In this document: positions 31,314-38,991 of the stretch, piece after piece
Layout: each line of letters opens with the position of its first letter
Position numbering within the stretch: position 1 is the first letter of the stretch
Source: Flavobacterium hibisci
GTDB taxonomy: Bacteria; Bacteroidota; Bacteroidia; Flavobacteriales; Flavobacteriaceae
Direction of reading: 5' to 3'
Assembly (NCBI RefSeq): GCF_020026925.1
Contig: NZ_JAIQDW010000017.1
Span: forward strand, 1-64,000
Length of the DNA stretch: 64,000 nucleotides
The notes under the pieces: model-generated
What the model was told of the DNA's origin: nothing
The model's database searches: none
The model's input: the letters and a program-made list of their open reading frames with translations, nothing else
Made by a program: the position numbers and the translations under genes

Positions 31314-34300
31314 AATTTTTCTTCACTACGAAAAGTACTTTTTCTTTTATTTCTGATTGCGGAATTACGACTTGTTTTCCTCCGCTGATATTTGCTTTTT
31401 TCGTGATATTTCCATTTGAAGCATTGATTGCATATACCTCAAAAGTTCCTTTGTGATTTGATAAATCGATAGAAACATCCTGATCATTTTTCAGATAAAA
31501 AAGATAAGAATTCCCTTTGTTTTCAAGCTTCCACAGCTTATCTGAGAAAGTAGTTCCTTCTGCAAACTTCATACCAGTAAGGACAGAATGAAAGGCAGAA
31601 AGTTCAATTTTTGGAACATTTGCCAAAGAAGCTCCTGCCATTAATGCCGGCCATCCAAATCGGGGTGCTCCCATTGTGGAATACAACACTGCTTTTTCCG
31701 GATATTTTTCACGGTATTCGCGAACGGCACGATACACCTGATCGTCTGTTTCTTTTCCGGTTTTCATTTTACGGGCGTGCTGGCGTGGCGCTAAATTCTT
31801 TCCACCTTCCGGTGCATACAGCGTTCCGTCTTCTTTGTAATACCAATATCTGATATCAATTACATCAACGGTTTTAGCTCTTACTTCATCATTCAAAATA
31901 GCATCCTGAACATCTTTGGTCGCACTCAAAGCTATTTTCGATTCGTTTGGATGTGACTTTTCATAATTGGCTATCACGTCTATCCAAAATTGCATGAAGC
32001 TCAAAGGACCTGTATATTCGGCACTTGTGAGCTGCAAAACGTTAGCATTGTCTTTAAAGTTTTCGATATTTTTTTCAATGAATGCTGTGTGTAATTTACG
32101 AATGTCTGCATTTTTTATATCATAAAATTGTTCGGCAAGAAAAATTCTTTTATCGCCCGCGTAAGGCGGTGGTTCCGGCAATCCTGTTGTATTGATGTTA
32201 TTCGCTGGACGCCAAGGCGAACTCGACCAGTGTGCTCCAGCTTCTAAAATATTATGCTGAAAATAATTTTCGTTTAAAAGAATTTTATTTTTTTGACCTG
32301 CTAATTCTGCAAAAGTTTTCAATCGGTTCCAATAAAAAGCGTTGTATCTGGTCAAATCGTATTTACTCAGATGATCCCAGGCAATTCCCTGACCGCTTCT
32401 GTCGAAAGGCTGTTCGTAGAATGGTGCCCAGACATCCGCATCGATTCTGCGGATGCGCTCGTGATCGGCCATTCGTTGTTCGTACCACAATCCGTAATTA
32501 TGATCGATCGCCGATTTATTGTTTTCTACCAAATAATTTACGGTTTCTTCCAAATTATCGGTGTACCCAACTCCATAATGTCCAGGCACAAATCGTGTAA
32601 TGTGGGGTCTAGATTTCGAAACTTCTGATTCGCGTAAGCTTCCTCTCCACCAAGGTACATCAACCACTTCTCCGGTAATAACGGCTTTTTCAGCAGTTAA
32701 TAATCCGTTGGTTAAAGCAATTTTATTGGTATTTGCATTTACAACTGCATCCGCTTTTACTTCGTCAATTCGTTTTGCTTTGGCATAATCAATCGAAATT
32801 GGATTTCTTGCTGATGCTTTACCAATAAACTCTCTTAAAGTTTCATTTAATTTATAAGCTTCGGCGGTTAGTTCTTTTGCCTGTTCCAATGTCGGACTTG
32901 AAGAAGGTTCTGTACCTAAATCCATAATCTGAGGATCCATTGGTAATTTGCCCAAACGCTGTTCCAATAAAGCATAAAATAAACTTCTTGGACTGATATG
33001 GTTGTTCACGTCTTTCCAATGTCCGTTTCCTGCCCATTGTGCCCAGACTCCAAACGCCCAATTCTGAGCTGTTGGCGGACTGTAGTTTTCTATTTTTGAT
33101 GCCGAAGTTTCCCAAATTACGCTATTGGCAACATTCCATCCTAAACCTCTACCGTCCTGTTCTTTGTTTTTGAAACTGATGGCGTTTCCGTCAATTAGTG
33201 AAACATCGAAAAGGATTCCGGTTGCCCAGCTTCCCACAGATCCGCTGAAACTGTACGGCAGATGTGATTCGCATTGCAAAAACACATTTGGTCCTGCTGT
33301 AGCATAACCTCCGACTACAAAATCATTATATCCAAATTCCGAATAACAACGCTGAAACAAAGTCTGCTGTCCTTCTGTATAAAAAGTATTTCTTCTATGT
33401 GCTGCAATTTCCGAAATTGGATTTAAAGCCAGACAATCTTCAACAGTGATTCTTTTGGCTGTTTTCAAAATAGAAACTGCACCGCCTGCAAACTGTTCAA
33501 TATTGACTTGTTTTACCCAAATGTCTTCCGCATTTGCTATAGAAATTCCATGCCATCTGTGCTGTTCGTCTTTTGGATTTGTAGTATCGTAATCTGATTT
33601 CAATGTCAGGTTTTCAACACCTGAATTATTGATTTTTCCTGACCATGTGTAAGTTGCAATGGTTGATTTTGATAATTCTTCATCCAAAGCATTGGTCAAA
33701 GGCGCATCAATAATAATTTTATTTCCATCAATAGCTGTAATTTCCCTGTCGGCACGAATAACAAAATCATCGGCTTTCCATCCGATCCAGCCACTTTCTC
33801 CACCAAAGTCATTCATTGATAAAAGGTCAATCCAATTTTTGGTAATCGGCGTATTAATTGTAATATGATCTCCTTTTTTTAGGGAAGTTCCATTTTTTAT
33901 ATTTAAAACTGTTGCTCCTAATGGTGTGAAATTATCTGCTAATTCAAATTTATCTTTTAAAATTTGATTGTTGATTCCACTGATATTGACAATTGCTTTT
34001 CGGTTGATAGAAGTTCCTAACAGCATTGTTCCGTTAATATCTGAACCGCTACCTCTTAGTACAATTCCGCTATCTTTGATATTAATTTCGCCCGAAACTT
34101 TGAAGGTTCCTTTGTCTAAAAGTACAGTTCCTTTAAAACCGTTTTTATCGGCTTTTAATTTGGCAACATAATCTATTGCGGATTGAATTGTTTGAGTCGC
34201 ATCACCTTCAATATGGGGAACAAAAGCTTTGATAGCAACATCCGGAAGTGCAACTGACGAAGCTTTATATCCTGCATACGAAAAATCAGGAATCTGGTTT

Positions 34301-34467
34301 CCTTTTGCGTCAGCGATACGTTCCAGCTTTCCTGCTTTAGATTTTGTAATATCGGGAAATGTGTTTTGTGCAGTGCTGATATTGGCACTAAAGAAAATAA
34401 CAAAACAGGATAAAACGAGTATATCCTGTTTTGTTAGTATTATATTTTTGAATTGGATAAAATTCAT
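31312..34467 (-). CDS. Beta-helix / DUF6298 two-domain protein, putative pectin-active enzyme (1051 aa)
   Basis: Activity unknown. Signal peptide about 1-33 (ISTAQ). The first half (about 80-560) is a pectate-lyase-superfamily right-handed beta-helix: GDATQTIQSAIDYVAKL, GTVLLDKGTFKVSGEI, VLRGSGSD and repeated coils up to WANG-like NGHWKD. The second half (about 620-960) reads as a DUF6298-type TIM-barrel domain: NHNYGLWYEQRMADHERIRR-like text, KILLNENYFQHN, VLQLTSAEYTGP and DVIDIRYWYYKEDG. A small beta domain ends the protein. The barrel segment resembles GH-A-type enzymes such as the DUF4038 product encoded next to it. Two potential active sites on one chain suggest a backbone-plus-branch activity. 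It lies between PL1 and the GH140-like gene. Confidence 0.7.
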   Translation of the reverse strand: MNFIQFKNIILTKQDILVLSCFVIFFSANISTAQNTFPDITKSKAGKLERIADAKGNQIPDFSYAGYKASSVALPDVAIKAFVPHIEGDATQTIQSAIDYVAKLKADKNGFKGTVLLDKGTFKVSGEINIKDSGIVLRGSGSDINGTMLLGTSINRKAIVNISGINNQILKDKFELADNFTPLGATVLNIKNGTSLKKGDHITINTPITKNWIDLLSMNDFGGESGWIGWKADDFVIRADREITAIDGNKIIIDAPLTNALDEELSKSTIATYTWSGKINNSGVENLTLKSDYDTTNPKDEQHRWHGISIANAEDIWVKQVNIEQFAGGAVSILKTAKRITVEDCLALNPISEIAAHRRNTFYTEGQQTLFQRCYSEFGYNDFVVGGYATAGPNVFLQCESHLPYSFSGSVGSWATGILFDVSLIDGNAISFKNKEQDGRGLGWNVANSVIWETSASKIENYSPPTAQNWAFGVWAQWAGNGHWKDVNNHISPRSLFYALLEQRLGKLPMDPQIMDLGTEPSSSPTLEQAKELTAEAYKLNETLREFIGKASARNPISIDYAKAKRIDEVKADAVVNANTNKIALTNGLLTAEKAVITGEVVDVPWWRGSLRESEVSKSRPHITRFVPGHYGVGYTDNLEETVNYLVENNKSAIDHNYGLWYEQRMADHERIRRIDADVWAPFYEQPFDRSGQGIAWDHLSKYDLTRYNAFYWNRLKTFAELAGQKNKILLNENYFQHNILEAGAHWSSSPWRPANNINTTGLPEPPPYAGDKRIFLAEQFYDIKNADIRKLHTAFIEKNIENFKDNANVLQLTSAEYTGPLSFMQFWIDVIANYEKSHPNESKIALSATKDVQDAILNDEVRAKTVDVIDIRYWYYKEDGTLYAPEGGKNLAPRQHARKMKTGKETDDQVYRAVREYREKYPEKAVLYSTMGAPRFGWPALMAGASLANVPKIELSAFHSVLTGMKFAEGTTFSDKLWKLENKGNSYLFYLKNDQDVSIDLSNHKGTFEVYAINASNGNITKKANISGGKQVVIPQSEIKEKVLFVVKKN

Positions 34468-34502
34468 TTTTACTTAAACTTTCAAATTACATTTTCCACA
34501 AA

Positions 34503-34608
34503 CTTGTCATTTCGACGAAGGAGAAATCACACTAGAAATTCTACAAAGTATATCATCAATCTTTGTCGATATACGAGTGTGATTTCTCCCAAAGGTCGAA
34601 ATGACAAA
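34503..34608. repeat. Palindromic intergenic repeat family A, copy 6
   Basis: CTTGTCATTTCGACGAAGGA at one end and AAGGTCGAAATGACAA at the other, with AGAAATCACACT / AGTGTGATTTCT inside. It lies between PL1 and the beta-helix fusion gene. Confidence 0.82.
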
Positions 34609-34642
34609 ATTTGAGCTTATTTTATTATCAAAATTTAAACCT

Positions 34643-36340
34643 TTACTGCAGTAAAACTTTCGATAAAGTATCCTTATTATTTTCCGGTTTCGTCCAGTCT
34701 GTTTTATTGTTTGGATCAATTCCGTTGAAATATTTTTCTAAGTTGGTGTATCCGTCTCCGTTACTATCTTTATTAGCATCCGAAGCATCATTTGGATTCA
34801 GTCCAAATTTCTTTTCCCATGCATCCGGAATTCCGTCATTATCAGAATCTTTATAGGGTTTTCCTTTGTATTCCGGATATCCTCCCACTTGATTCGGATG
34901 TGTGATAATACCTTTTTTGTAGGAGTCGGCAGGTAATCTTCTTTTGATATATTCCTTACCAATTGTATTTTCCAGACCGTCTTTTACTTCAATTTTTCCG
35001 GTACGAACCTGTTTAATGATTCTTTCATCGACTGCATCACGTTTTGGCAAAGTTGCTCCTGCATTTTCTAATACAAAATCATAAGCCTGATCCGCTTTCA
35101 TAATAGAGATTGGTGGCGTTGGAAAAGCTTTATTTTGTTTAATTTGTGCCAAAAAGTCTTTGGTTATTTCGGGCGACAAATCTTCTAATTGTACTCCTCC
35201 GTTCCAGTTATCGGCTGTCACTTCAGGAGAACCCAGAATAAAGTTTCCATCAACAAAGGCCTTTCCGTACTGTTTTGGACTGATATAACCTGATTCCGGT
35301 TTGATAATTCGGTAACGAATTGGCTCATCTGTCGGCGTGATTGGTCCCGGTTTGAAATAATTATTGATAATGTTGTATTGCGAACGGTAATCACCACCAT
35401 CAAGGGTACGATTCCACCAATTGAATACGACGTTATTTACAAAATTAAAACTTCCATACATTCCGACTGAGGCATTTCTCGAAATATTATCGGCCCACAA
35501 ATTGCGGATAAACATGCTGTTCAAACCGCCGATAGTACTTCCGAAAGCATGATTGTAAGTATCCAGGCCTTCTGATGAAATGGTATTCTGAATAGTCACA
35601 TTAACAGCCGGTAGTTTTTCTAATTTTGATTTTTCATTCGCCTGAAACTGGTGGCGGTATAATGAAATATTTTCGTCTAATCCCCAGCTCATGGAGCAGT
35701 GATCGATAATTACGTTTCCTATTACGTTTCCTCCCAAAGCATCGTCACGACGAGTCACTTCGGTTTCTCCACGGCGAAAACGCATGTAACGAATTATAAT
35801 ATCATGTGTGTCTAATAAAACAGATTCTCCTGCAACGCAGATTCCGTCACCCGGTGCTGTTTGTCCAGCAATTGTAATATAAGGTGCACGAACCGTAATT
35901 GGCTTTTTAAGACGAATGATTCCTGAAACATTGAATACTACAGTACGGGCTCCAACAGCCTCAAGTGCTTCACGGAAAGTTCCTTTTCCGCTGTCTTCTA
36001 AACTTGTGACAACAAATATTTTACCTCCTCTTCCGCCCGGTGTTTGAGCTCCGCCTCCCATAGCACCGGGAAAAGCAGGAATATCAGCATGAACCAAATC
36101 AGTTGGTAATGATGCCCAAGGCACATAAGGTCTTCCTTGCAATTCTTCGGCTTTGATAATATGTTCATTGGCTTTCCAAATCTGATCCAAGCGCTCACTT
36201 TCAGCCTTCATCATGGCATCAGTTTTTTCCTGAAGCGGTTTTGGAATATCAGGATACTGAGCGTAGGCTGATGAAAAGATCGAACAGAATGAAAGCGCTA
36301 TTATTGTTCTAAGGGTCGTCTTGTGAAAATTGTTTTGCAT
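34643..36340 (-). CDS. PL1 pectate lyase with C-terminal calcium-binding repeats (565 aa)
   Basis: Pectate lyase family 1 (polysaccharide lyase with a parallel beta-helix), cleaving de-esterified galacturonan by beta-elimination with calcium. Signal peptide about 1-27 (SSAYAQYPDIP). Core about 80-400: IPAFPGAMGGG, GRGGKIFVVTSLEDSG, IAGQTAPGDGICV and IIDHCSMSWGLDENIS (about residue 210), RNASVGMYGSFNFVNNVVFN. The C-terminus carries thrombospondin-3/EF-hand-like calcium loops (DSDNDGIPDAWEKKFGLNP, DSNGDGYTNLE). ATG at 36340 is chosen, with 36346 also possible. It is a close paralogue of the PL1 at 37191-38900, with a DUF3826 gene between them. Confidence 0.88.
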   Translation of the reverse strand: MQNNFHKTTLRTIIALSFCSIFSSAYAQYPDIPKPLQEKTDAMMKAESERLDQIWKANEHIIKAEELQGRPYVPWASLPTDLVHADIPAFPGAMGGGAQTPGGRGGKIFVVTSLEDSGKGTFREALEAVGARTVVFNVSGIIRLKKPITVRAPYITIAGQTAPGDGICVAGESVLLDTHDIIIRYMRFRRGETEVTRRDDALGGNVIGNVIIDHCSMSWGLDENISLYRHQFQANEKSKLEKLPAVNVTIQNTISSEGLDTYNHAFGSTIGGLNSMFIRNLWADNISRNASVGMYGSFNFVNNVVFNWWNRTLDGGDYRSQYNIINNYFKPGPITPTDEPIRYRIIKPESGYISPKQYGKAFVDGNFILGSPEVTADNWNGGVQLEDLSPEITKDFLAQIKQNKAFPTPPISIMKADQAYDFVLENAGATLPKRDAVDERIIKQVRTGKIEVKDGLENTIGKEYIKRRLPADSYKKGIITHPNQVGGYPEYKGKPYKDSDNDGIPDAWEKKFGLNPNDASDANKDSNGDGYTNLEKYFNGIDPNNKTDWTKPENNKDTLSKVLLQ

Positions 36341-36440
36341 GATCATTAGTATGAAGTTTGTAGTTAGAATAGTTTGACACTGCAATTCATATAAAGTTTA
36401 ACTTCTAATTTCAAAAATTAAACATGTCAAAAAATAGCCG

Positions 36441-37112
36441 CTATTCCTTCTTTTGATTCTTTTCTTTTTCTGCAATACGTTTATTCCAGCCTTCTCTTTC
36501 TTTAGTTAAATCGTAACCTTCTTTAGACAGGTAATTATTGATTCTTCCTTTGTATTTACCAAACCAGGCATGCTTTTCTTTAGAAGAACCACCATCCATG
36601 GCGTGTTCCCTTGCTTCAACTAAAGCATCGTAAATATATTTTTTTTGAGCTTCTGTCAAGGTAGGAATCATATCATTATACGCTGTTACCGTAATCGGAA
36701 GTACACCATACGTCATTCCGTCTTTTACCTCGGTGATTTTTGCTTCGTTTAACTGTGTTTTTAATTTTTTAAGATAAGCTTTGTGCAGTTTGTCAATTGA
36801 TTTATCTGCATCAGCTTTTAGTTTATCAATTTTATCGTTTTGTTTTTCTTTAGTTAAACTACTATCGTCTTTTACTTTTTTAACTGCAGCATCTCTTTCG
36901 TCCTGGATTTTGCTCAAATCACGAAACTGCTGTGCAATGATATTGGTTACAGCTGTTTCTTTTTGTTTGTCATTTAAGGCTAATTTCTCAACAATCTTAG
37001 CTGCTCTTTCATTGGTAACCTTTACATATTCCGGGTCTGCATCCTGCTGTGCGCTTAATTTGCAAAAGGCAAAAAACAAGAACAATATCCCTAATTTCTT
37101 AATTGATGTCAT
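36441..37112 (-). CDS. DUF3826 family secreted helical protein (223 aa)
   Basis: Small secreted protein of the DUF3826 type, function unknown. Signal peptide 1-21 (FCKLSAQ). The mature part is highly charged and mostly helical (repeated Lys/Glu/Asp heptads around 60-120), then the family-like VKDGMTYGVLPITVTAYNDM and EAREHAMDGGSSKEKHAWFGKYKGRINNYL. No catalytic motif is visible. It sits between two PL1 genes, an association I recall for this family in Bacteroidota pectin loci, so a chaperone-like or binding role for the lyases is possible. Confidence 0.75.
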   Translation of the reverse strand: MTSIKKLGILFLFFAFCKLSAQQDADPEYVKVTNERAAKIVEKLALNDKQKETAVTNIIAQQFRDLSKIQDERDAAVKKVKDDSSLTKEKQNDKIDKLKADADKSIDKLHKAYLKKLKTQLNEAKITEVKDGMTYGVLPITVTAYNDMIPTLTEAQKKYIYDALVEAREHAMDGGSSKEKHAWFGKYKGRINNYLSKEGYDLTKEREGWNKRIAEKEKNQKKE

Positions 37113-37190
37113 TTTATTTATTTTTTAGTCTAAAGTCAAAGGTTATAAAGTTGAAAGTTTATCCCAAGGTTTATGACCTAACTTCACTTT

Positions 37191-38900
37191 TTATTTTAAG
37201 TCTAACAAAGGTCTTACCAAAGTTTCTTTATTATTCGCTAAATCTGTCCAGTCCACTTTGATAGCCGGGTTTACACCGTTGATGTAGTCTTCGATATTAG
37301 AATATCCATCACCATTTAAATCTTTTTTAGTATCAGACGGGTCTTTTGGATCTAACCCGTATTTTTTCTCCCATGCATCCGGCATACCGTCTTTATCTGT
37401 GTCGACATAAGGTTTTCCTTTGTATTCAGGATATCCGCCTACCTGTGAAATATCTGTGATGATTCCTTGTTTATACGAATCTTTCGGTAAGCGACGGTGT
37501 TCAAATTGGTAGAAGTCTTTTTTCTCCAATCCTTTTGCGTATTCCGGAACTCCGGTTTTAACGGTTCTTACGATTCTTTCATCCACTTTGTCCCTGATTG
37601 GCAAAGTTGCTCCCACATTTTTAAGAACAAATTCATATGCTTCATCTGCTTTCATAAAAGGACGGAACCATGGCATTGGGAAAGGTTTGTCACTTTTCAT
37701 TTTATCGAAATAGGTTTTGGCCTCATCATACCCCATTAATTCCCCTTTTTTGTTTTCGATCTGAATACCACCATCCCAGTTGTCTTTGGTAACTTTTTCG
37801 TTACCATTTACTATGTTTCCTGTTACGTGTGCTCTACCAAAAACCATATAAGGCAATTTGCTTCTTCCTGATTCCGGTTTTAAGATTCTGTAGCTGATTG
37901 GTTCATTTAAATTCGTTACAGGTCCCGGTTTGTAGAAATTGTTGATAATATTGTAGTTCGCCGTGTAATCACCTCCATCTGTTGATCTGTTGTACCAGTT
38001 GAAAACAACATTGTTTACAAAATTGAAAATTCCGTTCCAGCCGATAGACGGGTTTCTACCTGCGTTGTTAGCCCACATATTTCTCATAAAAGAGCAGTTT
38101 TCACCGCCTAAAGTACTTCCGAAAGCGTGGTTATACGTATCCAATGCTTCTCCGAACAAACTATTTTGAATGGTTATGTTTACTGTACCCACTTTAACTT
38201 CCGGATAACCGGCACCAGGATTATACATGTGACGGTACATAGACATATTTTCATCTAATCCCCAGGTTGCAGAAACGTGATCGATCATGATATTTCCAAC
38301 AGGATTTCCTCCAATAGCATCATCACGACGGCCTACGAAAGTTTCTCCCCTGCGGAAACGCATATGTCTGATAATTACATCGTGTGTATCAATCCAAGTA
38401 GATTCTCCTGCCACGCAAATTCCGTCACCAGGAGCTGTTTGCCCCGCAATGGTAATATAAGGAGCACGAATAATTAATGGGCTTTTAAGTCTGATAATTC
38501 CTGATACATTGAAAACTACTATTCTGGCTCCGCCTTTTTCGCACGCTTCACGCAAAGTTCCGGGTCCGCGGTCTTCTAAGCTTGTTACCACATAAACATT
38601 TCCGCCACGTCCTCCAAAAGTGTACATACCTCCTCCTTCAGCTCCTGGAAAAGCAGGTATAGACGCCTGTGGTAAATCTGTTGGCCTTGATGCCCATGGA
38701 ATAAATGGCTTGCCGTGTTTCGCTTCTTCTTCAATTACAACTAATGCTTTTTCCCACGCTTCGTCTGAAAGTCTGTTAGCCTCCGCAATAATGGCGTCTT
38801 GTTGTGCCTTAATCTCAGGGCTGATTTTTGGGTATTGGGCAAAACATTTCATGCTTCCCAAAAGCAAAAGGGGCAATACAAATAATGCTGAATTTTTCAT
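37191..38900 (-). CDS. PL1 pectate lyase with C-terminal calcium-binding repeats (569 aa)
   Basis: Second PL1 of the pair, same architecture as 34643-36340: signal peptide (LLLLGSMKCFAQYP), core with IPAFPGAEGGGMYTFGG, IAGQTAPGDGICVAGEST, RFRRGETFVGRRDDAIGG, MIDHVSATWGLDENMS (about residue 205, Val replacing Cys of the paralogue) and RNPSIGWNGIFNFVNNVVFN. C-terminal calcium loops: DTDKDGMPDAWEKKYGLDP and DLNGDGYSNIE. ATG at 38900 gives the signal peptide; an in-frame ATG at 38933 would only add a non-hydrophobic prefix. It is the first enzyme gene after susD, from which it is separated by an 11-bp-stem hairpin. Confidence 0.88.
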   Translation of the reverse strand: MKNSALFVLPLLLLGSMKCFAQYPKISPEIKAQQDAIIAEANRLSDEAWEKALVVIEEEAKHGKPFIPWASRPTDLPQASIPAFPGAEGGGMYTFGGRGGNVYVVTSLEDRGPGTLREACEKGGARIVVFNVSGIIRLKSPLIIRAPYITIAGQTAPGDGICVAGESTWIDTHDVIIRHMRFRRGETFVGRRDDAIGGNPVGNIMIDHVSATWGLDENMSMYRHMYNPGAGYPEVKVGTVNITIQNSLFGEALDTYNHAFGSTLGGENCSFMRNMWANNAGRNPSIGWNGIFNFVNNVVFNWYNRSTDGGDYTANYNIINNFYKPGPVTNLNEPISYRILKPESGRSKLPYMVFGRAHVTGNIVNGNEKVTKDNWDGGIQIENKKGELMGYDEAKTYFDKMKSDKPFPMPWFRPFMKADEAYEFVLKNVGATLPIRDKVDERIVRTVKTGVPEYAKGLEKKDFYQFEHRRLPKDSYKQGIITDISQVGGYPEYKGKPYVDTDKDGMPDAWEKKYGLDPKDPSDTKKDLNGDGYSNIEDYINGVNPAIKVDWTDLANNKETLVRPLLDLK

Positions 38901-38933
38901 GTTAATTTTAATTTGGTAATTCGATTTAAACAA

Positions 38934-38967
38934 ATCACCTGTATCTTTTTGAGGGAATACAGGTGAT
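38934..38967 (-). terminator. Hairpin / attenuating terminator between susD and the enzyme genes
   Basis: Perfect 11-bp arms ATCACCTGTAT and ATACAGGTGAT with a 12-base loop, 24 bases past the susD stop. The following minus-strand bases TTTGTTTAAAT are only moderately U-rich, so partial termination or 3'-end protection of susCD mRNA is likelier than full termination. Confidence 0.6.
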
Positions 38968-38991
38968 AGTTATAGTATTTTAATATTTTTT

